Shown here: positions 47,201-54,827 of the stretch, one piece after another
How positions within the stretch are numbered: position 1 is the first letter of the stretch
Layout: each line of letters starts with the position of its first letter
Source of the DNA: Streptomyces sp. WMMC500
GTDB taxonomy: Bacteria; Actinomycetota; Actinomycetes; Streptomycetales; Streptomycetaceae
Assembly: GCF_027497195.1 (NCBI RefSeq)
Contig: NZ_CP114905.1
Coordinates: 620,001 to 684,000, forward strand
Length of the DNA stretch: 64,000 nucleotides
Direction: 5' to 3'
Notes under the pieces: generated by a model
The model's input: the letters and a program-made list of their open reading frames with translations, nothing else
Database searches by the model: none
What the model was told of the DNA's origin: nothing
Program-made: the position numbers and the translations under genes

Positions 47201-48051
47201 TGGCCGAAGGCGTCGCCGGTGGTGGGGCTGTCGGAGAAGTTGCGGGCCTCGTCGACCCGGCCCGCCAGGTCCGGGTGTGCCGCGTCGACGCCGGTGTCCA
47301 GAACGGCGACGGTGACGCCCCGGCCGTCGTGGCCGCCCTGCCACACCTCGGGCGCGCCGATCTGCGCCACGCTGCGGTCGAGGGAGGCGCTGACCCTGCG
47401 GTCGAGCCAGATCCGCGCGATGCCGCCGGCGAGCCTCGGCCCGGCCGCCGTCCTGGCGTTCTCGCGGTCGTCGTCGAGGGCCTCCCAGAGGCGGCCCGCC
47501 TCGTCCTTGCCGGCCTCGACGGCTCGGGCGTCGAGGCTCGGCAGCGCGGCGCCCGGCGTCACCCCGGGCAGCTTCGCGGCATCGGCGGCGCGCGCGCCCT
47601 CGGCGTACGACACGATCAGCGGGATCCGCTTGCTGCGCCCGTCGCCGAAGCCCTGCTCGACCAGCTCGGTGATGTTGAACAGGTCGCGGTCCACGGCGCC
47701 GGAGCCCACGAACGGCACCGCGTCGGAGGGAATGACGTGCAGGTCGCCGTCGATCTCGAGCTGCTCGAAGCCGCCGCCGGAGCCGGCGCCGGGGCGTGGC
47801 GTCACGGTGGCGGCCTGCCGGCCGTCGGGGAAGCGCTCGAGGTGTACGCGGTCGCCGGTGACCAGGGTGACGACGCCGAGCGAGGAGCCGGCCGCCCCGT
47901 CCGCGACCGCCGCGCCGCCGGGTGCGGCGGCTGCGTGGGTCGCGGAGGGCGCCAGCGTGACCAGGAGTGCGCCCGCGGTGGCGAGCGCCGGCAGCTTTAC
48001 TCGTCGTAGATGCACGAGCAAAGCTTTCGGGCCCGACGGGGCGGCTGTCAC
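44203..48051 (-). CDS. Large secreted S8 (subtilisin-like) peptidase
   Basis: 1282 residues. Signal peptide (about 15-44), pro-region starting VVTLVTGDRVHLERFPDGRQ, then a subtilisin domain with Asp252 (AVLDTGVD), His284 (GHGTHVAA), Asn381 and Ser461 (SGTSMAAPHVAG). About 800 residues of C-terminal beta-sandwich-type sequence follow (VTYTNTSDAPVTLRLAA; VDAGAGTEADFAALAQDADL near a PA-like stretch; VSLRVKAWDDAGNSVEQT). It is a paralogue of the peptidase at 39415-42855. GTG 48051 has GGAG only 3 bases upstream, so the exact start is less sure. A GCGACATGTCGC palindrome lies 22 bases before it. Confidence 0.92.
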   Translation of the reverse strand: MTAAPSGPKALLVHLRRVKLPALATAGALLVTLAPSATHAAAAPGGAAVADGAAGSSLGVVTLVTGDRVHLERFPDGRQAATVTPRPGAGSGGGFEQLEIDGDLHVIPSDAVPFVGSGAVDRDLFNITELVEQGFGDGRSKRIPLIVSYAEGARAADAAKLPGVTPGAALPSLDARAVEAGKDEAGRLWEALDDDRENARTAAGPRLAGGIARIWLDRRVSASLDRSVAQIGAPEVWQGGHDGRGVTVAVLDTGVDAAHPDLAGRVDEARNFSDSPTTGDAFGHGTHVAATVAGSGAGSDGSRKGVAPGARLLVGKVLGDDGFGSQSQVLAGMEWAANAGADVVNMSLGTDGATDGTDALSLGLNRLTAETGTLFVASAGNNGPGSATVGSPGAADAALTVGAVDRDESLAGFSSRGPRVGDLAVKPDITAPGVDIVAARAAGTAMGTPVDDLYTAASGTSMAAPHVAGAAALIAQRHPDWTAQQLKDALVSTARRHDDLTVYEQGGGRVDAARADAQQVYATGTLGFGGVDEGGEPVRREVTYTNTSDAPVTLRLAASLRAASGEPVPADAVGLPDGDTVEIAAGGTATVPVSLDPAGLSPGRYGGYVTATAGETVAHTTIGAVREAPTRTVTLRGIDRSGQPGFVNPVTLFGEDDRYDVVTYIPQGRTLTVEVPEGEYFLHAVISDKVPGGSVDSLVVDPQLRVEADMEVVLDAREANEVEIETPKPAVQEAVMSFYSHREFGSRSISHGHMEFSVDGRKLYVTPTAETREGVFEVSSRWQLEAPMLTGTVRGSGTHGRRDIEAVRLMGRSPALDGTRRLPLVDAGAGTEADFAALAQDADLADAAVLVDGDSPQDEGAVRRAAAAGARYVIVVCPEGSPGWSVWRPGGERLPAVGAMVRYDVGGELRAALAAGRATVELRGTPASPYMYDVMQVAKQRVPERVVHRVNDANTATVRTRYGDSGGNPWAKEQRFGWRPWMGTAVNQYQRHVPTPHDRTEYVSAGDTLWRHHVHHRYTFDTFNPLAGGMIQEARTYRAGERVEETWFAPVVRPAIPRGVAGLTSYREGDQLTLRIPEFADSQDGHYSRLDGGDWDGTPADKASAALYRDGEKLAEGRTAWGAFPAGGAGGQGAYRLDLAVDRTTPEWRTGVSTRTSWSFTADRPAAGEQELLPLVQLDYDVPTDARGAAPGGRLVGLGITARHQDGIDGRRIKGMEVAASFDDGGHWQKAVVLPWWDGGHRVWLRHPRVGDDGGFVSLRVKAWDDAGNSVEQTVKRAYALK

Positions 48052-48072
48052 GATCTCCGTCGTGCCGGGCTT

Positions 48073-48084
48073 GCGACATGTCGC
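48073..48084. promoter_or_regulatory. Palindrome upstream of second S8 peptidase
   Basis: GCGACATGTCGC, perfect, sharing GCGAC-N-TGTCGC with the site at 42904. It is close to the GTG at 48051, where a bound regulator could block or guide transcription. Confidence 0.55.
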
Positions 48085-48129
48085 CTGTACGACAACGGCG
48101 GCCCGGTCGCCCGGCTGACCGGCTGCTCG

Positions 48130-49026
48130 TCAACGCCCCCGCGCCCGCCGGGCCTTGTGGCCGCGGCGCTCGTCGTGCTCGCGGTAGAGGTCCTGCAGGA
48201 GCGCGACCGCGGCGTGGGTGGCCGGGTGCGGGTCGTGGCGGTGCCAGACGAACCGCACGGCGACCGGCGGCGCGTCGCGCACGGGCCGGTAGACGATGCC
48301 GTCGCGGCGGTACTGCGCCACGGTGCTCTCCGGGGTGATGCCGACGCAGCGGCCGGTGGCGATGTCCGCGAGCCAGTCGTCGACGTCCCGCGTGTACTCC
48401 ACCGCCGGCCGCTCCGCCTCCGGCCACAGGCCGGCGGTGGTGCTGCCGGTGCGGCGGTCCACGAGGACGGTGCGCGCGCGGATGTCGGCGAGTAGCAGGC
48501 TGCGGCGGCGGGCGAAGGGGTCGTCGGCGGCCGCCGCGCAGTAGCGGCGCTCGTGGCCGACGACGGCGTGGGCGTAGCGCCGCTCGTCGACGCCGGTGCG
48601 GACGATGGCCAGGTCGCACAGGCCCTCCGCGAGGCCGCCGGTGGCCGAGTTGGTACGGATCAGATGCAGCTCCACGTCCGGGTACCGGCCGGCCCAGCGG
48701 CGCTGGAACTCCGCGGTGTGCCGGCCGGCCGCCGACCAGGCGTGCCCGATGCGCAGCCGGGTGTGGCCGGTGGTGGCCTCGCGGACGAGGTCGTCCGCAC
48801 CGGCGAGCAGGTGCCGGGCGCGGGCGAGCACCTGGACGCCGGCGGTGGTGGGGGGGACGCTCCGGCTGGTGCGGTGGAGCAGCCGGACGCCGAGGATCCG
48901 CTCCAGCGCCAGCAGGGTGCGGGAGACCGCGGCCTGGGAGACGCCCAGTTCGATGGCGGCGTCGGTGAAGCTGCCGGTGTCCACGATGGCGACCAGGCAG
49001 CGCAGGTGCCGTAGCTCCAGATCCAT
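48130..49026 (-). CDS. LysR-family transcriptional regulator
   Basis: 298 residues. N-terminal LysR HTH (ELRHLRCLVAIVDTGSFTDAAIELGVSQAAVSRTLLALERILGVRLLHR) and a two-lobed effector domain. Divergent from a DMT transporter gene with a T-N11-A dyad between, the classic LysR layout, so it probably controls that gene. Its stop lies 78 bases before the second S8 peptidase. Confidence 0.92.
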   Translation of the reverse strand: MDLELRHLRCLVAIVDTGSFTDAAIELGVSQAAVSRTLLALERILGVRLLHRTSRSVPPTTAGVQVLARARHLLAGADDLVREATTGHTRLRIGHAWSAAGRHTAEFQRRWAGRYPDVELHLIRTNSATGGLAEGLCDLAIVRTGVDERRYAHAVVGHERRYCAAAADDPFARRRSLLLADIRARTVLVDRRTGSTTAGLWPEAERPAVEYTRDVDDWLADIATGRCVGITPESTVAQYRRDGIVYRPVRDAPPVAVRFVWHRHDPHPATHAAVALLQDLYREHDERRGHKARRARGR

Positions 49027-49053
49027 GACTTCAGCGTATAGAACGCGCGGCGC

Positions 49054-49068
49054 ATGCATTTTGCGCAT
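49054..49068. promoter_or_regulatory. LysR box in the divergent region
   Basis: ATGCATTTTGCGCAT has ATGC/GCAT arms and fits T-N11-A. It lies 27 bases from the lysR start. Its leading ATG would be an in-frame start for the transporter, but the dyad argues it is operator DNA. Confidence 0.5.
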
Positions 49069-49095
49069 ATGAACCGGGGGTGCACGCTGCGTGCC

Positions 49096-49995
49096 ATGCC
49101 CGCGGAACAGCAGCCCGCCACCACCGCGCTCCGCCCTCCCTCCGGTCCGCCCCGGGACGCCCGGCCCGCCGCACGGGCGGCCGGCGTCGCGATGATGCTC
49201 GGCAGCGGCCTGTCGAACCAGACCGGCGCCGCCCTCGCCGCGCTGGCCTTCCCCGTCGTCGGCCCGGCCGGGGTGGTCGCCGTACGGCAGTGGGTGGCCG
49301 GCGCCGTGCTGCTGGCGGTGGGCCGGCCGCGGATGGGCACGTTCACCCGGGCGCAGTGGTGGCCGGTGCTGGGCCTGGCCGCGGTGTTCGCGGTCATGAA
49401 CCTCTCCCTGTACGCCGCGATCGGCCGGATCGGCCTCGGCCTCGCGGTGACGCTGGAGTTCCTCGGCCCGCTGGCCGTGGCCCTCGCCGCCACCCGACGC
49501 CGCGCCGACCTGGCGTGCGCGCTGGCCGCCGGCGCGGCCGTCGTCGTCCTCACCCGCCCGCGCCCCGCCGCCGACTACGCGGGCGTCGCGCTCGCCCTGC
49601 TCGCCGCCGTCTGCTGGGCCTGCTACATCCTGCTGGGCCGCACCGTCGGCCGCCGGCTGCCCGGCGTCCAGGGCCCGGCCGCGGCAGCGGCCGTCTCCGC
49701 GCTGGCGTACGTCCCCGTCGGCGCCGTCGTCCTGGCCCACCGCCCGCCGACCCCCGCGGCCCTCGGCTACGCCGTCGCCGCGGGCGTGCTCTCCTCGGCC
49801 GTGCCCTTCCTCTCCGACCTGCTCGCGCTGCGCCGCGTCCCGGCCGGGCTGTTCGGCACGTTCATGAGCGTCAATCCGGTGCTGGCGGCGCTCGTCGGCG
49901 CGGTCGTGCTGGACCAGCGCCCGGACCCGTACGACTGGACGGCGATCGCCGTGATCGTCGCCGCGAACGCCGTCGTCGTCGGCGGCCGGCGCTGA
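49096..49995 (+). CDS. EamA/DMT-family transporter
   Basis: 299 residues with about ten membrane spans in two EamA repeats (GVAMMLGSGLSNQTGAALA; AVTLEFLGPLAVALAATRRR; VLSSAVPFLSDLLALRRVPAGLFGTFMSVNPVLAALVG). RhtA-like exporters of this type move amino acids or other metabolites out. ATG 49096 is taken; ATGs at 49054 and 49069 lie in the LysR box or right after it. No strong ribosome site is seen for any of them. Confidence 0.85.
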   Translation: MPAEQQPATTALRPPSGPPRDARPAARAAGVAMMLGSGLSNQTGAALAALAFPVVGPAGVVAVRQWVAGAVLLAVGRPRMGTFTRAQWWPVLGLAAVFAVMNLSLYAAIGRIGLGLAVTLEFLGPLAVALAATRRRADLACALAAGAAVVVLTRPRPAADYAGVALALLAAVCWACYILLGRTVGRRLPGVQGPAAAAAVSALAYVPVGAVVLAHRPPTPAALGYAVAAGVLSSAVPFLSDLLALRRVPAGLFGTFMSVNPVLAALVGAVVLDQRPDPYDWTAIAVIVAANAVVVGGRR

Positions 49996-50140
49996 CCCGC
50001 ACGGTGCCCCCTCGCCACCGGTACGCAAGCGGTGCGGGGTGACGCACCGGGAGGTCGCAGACGGCTTGGCATCCGGCCCGGACGGCAGGATGATCGCCAC
50101 CGCACGCTCACCAGCACCAGCACCAGCGAAGGAGCGGTTC

Positions 50141-51256
50141 ATGTTTCGCAGGACATCGACGCTCGCGCGCACCGCGCTGCTCGCCGCGGCGGTCGTGATC
50201 ACCCCGGTCACCGCCCTGGGCGCGGCCGCCGCGCCGCAGCAGGGCACCGCGGCCGAACGCGCCCCGGCCGCGGGTGCCGGGACCCGTACCACCCAGGACC
50301 CACGGGAGTCCGGTGACCCCAACACCAGCGAGCGGGCCCGGGACGTCGTCTTCGCCCTTCACGGCGGGGCCGGCACCCTGAGGCGCGAGGACATGACGCC
50401 CGAGCTGGAGCGGGAGTACCGCGCCAAGCTCACCGAGGCGGTGCGCACCGGGCAGCGGGCGCTGGCGGACGGGAGGTCCGGCGTCGCGGCCGTCGAGGCG
50501 GCGATCAACGTGCTGGAGGACTCGCCCCTGTTCAACGCCGGCAAGGGCGCGGTGTTCACCACGGACGCCGAGAACGAACTCGACGCGTCGATCATGGACG
50601 GCGCGACCCTCGACACCGGCGCGGTCACCGGCGTGACCCACATCAGGAACCCGATCTCGCTGGCCCGGGAGATGATGGAGAAGTCCCGGCACGTGCTGAT
50701 GAGCGGCGAGGGCGCGGAGCGCTTCGCGCAGCACCGCGGCATGGAGCTGGTCACCCAGGACTACTTCTTCACCGAGCGCCGCTGGGAGTCCCTCATGGCC
50801 GCCAAGGGCGGCGAGTCCGACTTCGACTTCGGCGAGACCGGCACGGTCGGCGCCGTCGCCCTCGACGGCGACGGCGACCTGGCCGCCGGCACGTCCACCG
50901 GCGGGCTGACGAACAAGCCCGTGGGCCGCATCGGCGACTCGCCGATCGTCGGCGCGGGCACGTACGCGAAGAACGGCAACATCGCGGCGTCCGCGACGGG
51001 CACCGGCGAGCTGTTCATCCGCGAGGCGGTCACGCACACCATCTCGGCGCAGGTCGAGTACCTGGGCCGGTCGCTGTCGAAGGCGGCCGGGGCGGCGATC
51101 GACAGGACCGAGGCGCTGGGCGGCGACGACACCGGCGGCGTGATCGCGCTGGACGCCCGCAAGAACCTGGCGTTCACCTTCAACACCTCGGGCATGTACC
51201 GGGGTTACGCCACCGCCGACGGCGAGATCGTGGTCAAGATCTTCGCCGACGAGTGA
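50141..51256 (+). CDS. Secreted isoaspartyl peptidase / L-asparaginase (Ntn-hydrolase)
   Basis: 371 residues. Signal peptide (about 1-31) before an asparaginase-2 fold: ALHGGAGTL, FNAGKGAVFT, ELDASIMDG, the autocleavage site at ETG-TVGAVALD (nucleophile Thr235) and TSTGGLTNKPVGRIGDSP. It should self-process into alpha and beta chains and remove isoaspartyl or Asn residues from peptides. Most bacterial homologues with a signal peptide are periplasmic or secreted. GAAGGAG precedes ATG 50141. Confidence 0.92.
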   Translation: MFRRTSTLARTALLAAAVVITPVTALGAAAAPQQGTAAERAPAAGAGTRTTQDPRESGDPNTSERARDVVFALHGGAGTLRREDMTPELEREYRAKLTEAVRTGQRALADGRSGVAAVEAAINVLEDSPLFNAGKGAVFTTDAENELDASIMDGATLDTGAVTGVTHIRNPISLAREMMEKSRHVLMSGEGAERFAQHRGMELVTQDYFFTERRWESLMAAKGGESDFDFGETGTVGAVALDGDGDLAAGTSTGGLTNKPVGRIGDSPIVGAGTYAKNGNIAASATGTGELFIREAVTHTISAQVEYLGRSLSKAAGAAIDRTEALGGDDTGGVIALDARKNLAFTFNTSGMYRGYATADGEIVVKIFADE

Positions 51257-51384
51257 CGGCCGGGGGCGGCGGGGGCTTGTCTCCCGCCGCCCGCTGCACC
51301 AGCCTGGTGCCCGCTGCGCCGGCCGCGCCCGGCCCCCGCGGAGGTCCGGACCAGCGCACACCCCCCACCGGCAAGGAGACTCTC

Positions 51385-52890
51385 GTGCGTCAGGGCAAGC
51401 ACCGGACACCGCACGCCCGTTCCCGCCCGCGTCCCCGGCTGTTACGGGCACGGGTGCTCGGCGCCGCGACGGCGCTGTGCGTCCCCGTCGCCCTCGCCGG
51501 CGGCGCGGCCCCCGCACCCGCCGGCGCGGCCCCGGCGCCGCCCGGACCCGCCGCGCCCGACGGCGCCGTGCCGCCGCTCGCCGGCACCCCGCCGCGGCCG
51601 GGCGCCGCCGCCCCGCCCGCGCTCACCACGACCACCACGGGCCGCGAGGACGACGGCGTCCTCCTCACCACCCCGGCTCCGGTCGGCGGCGACCTCGCGG
51701 GCGCGGCGATCTACGACAACGCCGGCGAACCGGTGTGGTGGAAACAGGGCCCGTACATGAACCTGGAGCCCGTCACCTTCCGCGGCGCGCCCGCGCTGAG
51801 CGTGTTCGACAACACCGACCTCGGCGGCGAGTACCTCCTGCTGGACTCCTCCTACCGGGAGATCGCCTCGTACCGGATGAACGGCCACTTCACCGACAGC
51901 CACGAGTTCGAGATCAGCCCCGACGGCTCCCGCGTGCTGCTGCTCGGCTTCTCCTTCGTCACCCGCGACCTCACCGCGTACGGCGGGAAGCCGGACGCGC
52001 AGGTCATCGACGCCGTCATCCAGGAGCAGGACGCCGCCACCGGCGAGGTGCTGTTCGAGTGGAGCGCGCTGGACCACATCCCGCTGACGGAGACTCAGGA
52101 ACCCCTGACCGAGGCGCTGGTGGATCCCGTGCACGCCAACTCCCTGGCGTACGACACGGACGGCGACCTGCTCATGAGCGCCCGGCACACCAGCACCGTC
52201 TACAAGATCGACCGGGAGTCCGGCGCCGTGCGCTGGCGCCTGGGCGGCGCGGCGAGCGACTTCGCCTTCGCCGACCCCGCGCAGCGGCCCAGCTACCAGC
52301 ACGACGCGCAGCGGCTGCCGGACGGCCGGCTGATGCTCTTCGACAACGGCAACAGGAGCGACCCGCAACGCTCCCGCGGCGCCTTCTACGAGCTGGACGA
52401 GGCGGCGATGACCGCGCGGCTCACCGACGACGTGCAGACCCCCGAGCCGGTCTTCACGGTCTTCGCGGGCTCCGCGCGGCAGACGGGCAACGGCAACGTC
52501 CTGCTCGGCTACGGCAGTTCCGGGACGATGGTGGAGTTCGCGGACGGGGAGCCGGTGTTCACCGGGACCTTCCCACAGGGCACGTACAGCTACCGGGCGA
52601 TACGCACGGACTGGACGGGCACGCCCGCCACCCGGCCCACGGTGCGGTGGCGCGAGCCGGGCACGGTCGAGATGAGCTGGAACGGCGCCACGGAGGTCGA
52701 CGCCTGGCGGATCGAGACCGGTGCGTCGCGCCGGACGCTGACGACGGCGGACACGGTCGACAGGGCCGGCTTCGTCACGACTGCGGAGGTCGCGGTGGCG
52801 GACGGCACGGAGGTGGTCAGGGTCAGCGCGGTGGACGCGGACGGGGAGGTGCTGGCCAGCCGGACGGTGACCGCGGACGGCACGGGCTGA
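51385..52890 (+). CDS. Secreted arylsulfotransferase-like beta-propeller protein, TTA-containing
   Basis: 501 residues. Signal peptide (about 18-45), Pro/Ala-rich linker, then an arylsulfotransferase (ASST)-type propeller: DSHEFEISPDGSRVLLLG, VHANSLAYDTDGDLLMSARHTSTVYKIDRESGAVRWRLGG, YQHDAQRLPDGRLMLFDNGN and GNGNVLLGYGSSG, carrying the family's conserved His and Asn. The C-terminal 100 residues are fibronectin-like. True sulfotransferase activity is unproven for actinobacterial members. Codon 20 is TTA (51442-51444), in the signal peptide, implying bldA control. GTG 51385 has AAGGAG. Confidence 0.85.
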   Translation: MRQGKHRTPHARSRPRPRLLRARVLGAATALCVPVALAGGAAPAPAGAAPAPPGPAAPDGAVPPLAGTPPRPGAAAPPALTTTTTGREDDGVLLTTPAPVGGDLAGAAIYDNAGEPVWWKQGPYMNLEPVTFRGAPALSVFDNTDLGGEYLLLDSSYREIASYRMNGHFTDSHEFEISPDGSRVLLLGFSFVTRDLTAYGGKPDAQVIDAVIQEQDAATGEVLFEWSALDHIPLTETQEPLTEALVDPVHANSLAYDTDGDLLMSARHTSTVYKIDRESGAVRWRLGGAASDFAFADPAQRPSYQHDAQRLPDGRLMLFDNGNRSDPQRSRGAFYELDEAAMTARLTDDVQTPEPVFTVFAGSARQTGNGNVLLGYGSSGTMVEFADGEPVFTGTFPQGTYSYRAIRTDWTGTPATRPTVRWREPGTVEMSWNGATEVDAWRIETGASRRTLTTADTVDRAGFVTTAEVAVADGTEVVRVSAVDADGEVLASRTVTADGTG

Positions 52891-52965
52891 CGGCGGCGGG
52901 CCCGGGCAGCGGGCGGCGCCGGGTGTCCGTGCGGACGCCTGGCGTCGGCCGTTACGGCCGCGGGC

Positions 52966-52981
52966 GCCGGTCCGTACCGGC
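52966..52981. terminator. Hairpin between convergent genes
   Basis: GCCGGT-CCGT-ACCGGC, a 6-bp stem within GC-rich flanks that can extend pairing, in the 99-base gap between convergent stops. Confidence 0.45.
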
Positions 52982-52989
52982 CGGCGCCG

Positions 52990-53571
52990 TCAGCGGCTCG
53001 TGCAGCACGGCGTCGGGGCCGGGGCCTCGAACGGGATCAGCGTCTCCGCCGCCGCCGGGATGACCGCGAGCACCAGCCGCCCGTCGAGCCACTGCGGGCG
53101 CACGTGCCCGCGGGTGACCATCCGGGCGTCCCACGGCGGCCCGGCCGGCGCGCCGAGCAGCACGACCTGCTCGATCGCGGAGGAGCCCAGCAGCTCCCCG
53201 ACCGTCATGGTCCCGGTCAGCGCGTCCGCCCCCGGGTACAGCACCGCGCGGCCGACGCTGCGCGAGGCGTGCTCGGCGGCGGCGCGGGCCGCCGCCGCGG
53301 CGGCGTCGCCGGGGCCGTGGCGGGTGCCGTCGGGCAGCCCCGCCACGGCGTGGCCGCGGGCGGTGAGCCACCGCCAGGCGGCGGCGGCCTCGGTGGCGCC
53401 GGCCAGCGCGAGGGAGACGGCGATACGGGGCTTCTCGCCCGAGACGAGGTGGGTGCAGCCGTACGCGGTGCGCGGCAGCCGCACGTCGCCGGCGAGGGCG
53501 TGCAGCAGGTGGTCGGCGTCGCGCAGTTCGGTCAGTCCGGGGTCGGCGCCGAGGACGTAGGCCGCGCTCAT
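52990..53571 (-). CDS. Unknown protein coupled to a His-rich small ORF
   Basis: 193 residues, no family recognised. Mixed alpha/beta (YVLGADPGLTELRDADHLLHAL, PRIAVSLALAGATEAAAAWRWLTARG, VGELLGSSAIEQVVLLGAPAG) with a C-terminal CC. No signal or membrane segment. ATG 53571 has no ribosome site of its own and overlaps the stop of the 28-codon His-rich ORF (ATGA), so it is probably translated by coupling to it. Confidence 0.65.
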   Translation of the reverse strand: MSAAYVLGADPGLTELRDADHLLHALAGDVRLPRTAYGCTHLVSGEKPRIAVSLALAGATEAAAAWRWLTARGHAVAGLPDGTRHGPGDAAAAAARAAAEHASRSVGRAVLYPGADALTGTMTVGELLGSSAIEQVVLLGAPAGPPWDARMVTRGHVRPQWLDGRLVLAVIPAAAETLIPFEAPAPTPCCTSR

Positions 53572-53654
53572 GCGCGATGGTGAACGCGAGAGCGGGCGGC
53601 GGGGTCGGCGCCCGGTCGGTGGTGGTGGTCGCGGTGACGGTGTCCGTTGCCCAT
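53568..53654 (-). CDS. 28-residue His-rich peptide ORF
   Basis: ATG 53654 to TGA 53568, 28 codons, seven of them His in two clusters (HRHRDHHHRPG and VHHRA). GGGAGGG sits 5 bases before the ATG, the best ribosome site in the area. Its stop overlaps the next gene's ATG. It could be a leader peptide reading histidine supply, a metal-binding peptide, or simply a coupling ORF. A 7-bp hairpin (53679-53696) lies 25 bases upstream. Confidence 0.5.
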   Translation of the reverse strand: MGNGHRHRDHHHRPGADPAARSRVHHRA

Positions 53655-53678
53655 GACGCCCTCCCAGTCGCGCCGGGT

Positions 53679-53696
53679 GCCGCGTCCTGACGCGGC
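53679..53696 (-). terminator. Hairpin between GH16 gene and His-rich ORF
   Basis: GCCGCGT-CCTG-ACGCGGC, a perfect 7-bp stem with tetraloop. It may terminate the sugar operon or form part of the leader of the His-rich ORF. Confidence 0.45.
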
Positions 53697-53843
53697 GGCT
53701 GCTGTCGAGGGTCGGGCCGAAAGGTGAACGCAGCGCAACCCGGCGGTGATCCCCGCAGGACCGTACGGCGGCGGCTTCGAGGGGGCCGCGCGGGTCCGCC
53801 GCCGCGGGCGGGCCGCGGCGGCGGACGGGGATCGACGGGCAGG

Positions 53844-54770
53844 TCAGCCGCCGGGGACGGTGTCCTCGTGGCCGACGCCGGCCGCGCGGTAGCCCACGAC
53901 CCGCTCGTCGACCTGTGCGGGGGTGAGCGTCTCGTCCTTGGCGAAGTAGACGTAGTCGACCTGCTGGTCGTACGCCCGCGGGGTGGTGCTGCCGGCGAGG
54001 CCGCCGGAGATGATCCAGTGGTTCAGGTTGATCGACATCGGCGTCTCGGGCAGGTACGGGTCGCCGTGCACGGCGAACGGCTGCCCGTCCACGTAGTAGT
54101 CGATCGAGTCGCCGTCGACGGTGATCACGAGATCGTGCCAGCCGGCGTAGCTCTGCCGGGTCTCGGTGTGGGTGTTGACGGCCTCCCAGGGGTCCGGCCG
54201 GTACGTCTCCCAGGAGGTGGCGTACAGGATGTTCGACGGCTCGCCCCAGCCGCCGTTGGGCAGGTACTCGAAGTCCAGCTCGCCGTAGTCCGGGTCCATC
54301 GGGGCGTCGAGCGGGGTGATGGTGAAGAACGTCTGCACCATCTGGTCGCCGTCGGGGCCGGAGACGGGCGCGTCGCTGAAGCGCACCCGGGCGGCGTACG
54401 TGCCCTGCTGGAACTTGCGCTGGTGGTACAGCTCCGTCTGCCGGGTGCCGGCGGCCGTGCCGTCGGTGGAGGTGTGCAGGTTGAGCACGGAGTCGGCCCC
54501 GTCGCCCGGGAAGGTCACCTGCTCGGGCGCCCAGCTCACGCCGGGCGCGCCGGGGCCGCCGGAGCCGGAGCGCACGGTCCAGCCGCGCTGGCCGAGGCGG
54601 GCGTCGGTGTGGCCGGTGTAGTCGAAGTCGTCGAAGAGGGCGGGCCCTTCGGCGGCGGGCGAGCCGGTGGCCGCGGGGGCGACGACGGCCCCGGTGGCCA
54701 GCAGTCCGGCGGCGGCCAGCAGCGCGGCGGGGGTGCGCAGCCGCGCGGCCCTGTGCGGTGTTCGTGTCAC
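53844..54770 (-). CDS. Secreted GH16-family glycoside hydrolase
   Basis: 308 residues. Signal peptide (about 1-40), then a GH16-type jelly roll with the catalytic motif ELDFE (YGELDFEYLPN), WSAPEQV-like early strand and HDLVITVDGDSIDYYVDGQ. It should cleave a beta-glucan or galactan outside the cell; the exact polymer cannot be told. Last gene of the sugar-importer operon, 57 bases after the permease. GTG 54770 has AAGGAGG. Confidence 0.87.
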   Translation of the reverse strand: MTRTPHRAARLRTPAALLAAAGLLATGAVVAPAATGSPAAEGPALFDDFDYTGHTDARLGQRGWTVRSGSGGPGAPGVSWAPEQVTFPGDGADSVLNLHTSTDGTAAGTRQTELYHQRKFQQGTYAARVRFSDAPVSGPDGDQMVQTFFTITPLDAPMDPDYGELDFEYLPNGGWGEPSNILYATSWETYRPDPWEAVNTHTETRQSYAGWHDLVITVDGDSIDYYVDGQPFAVHGDPYLPETPMSINLNHWIISGGLAGSTTPRAYDQQVDYVYFAKDETLTPAQVDERVVGYRAAGVGHEDTVPGG

Positions 54771-54827
54771 GGTCGTTCCTCCTTGATGGGGGGTTACGTG
54801 GGGGGTTCGCCGGGTTTTCGTGGCTGG

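Noticed and set aside
44110..48009. A 1299-codon open frame antisense to the second S8 peptidase
   Set aside because: Mirror of the GC bias; His/Gly/Val/Arg-rich with no recognisable motif.
50109..50127. CACCAG trinucleotide-type tandem repeat as a regulatory repeat
   Set aside because: Only three short units upstream of a ribosome site; chance in GC-rich DNA.
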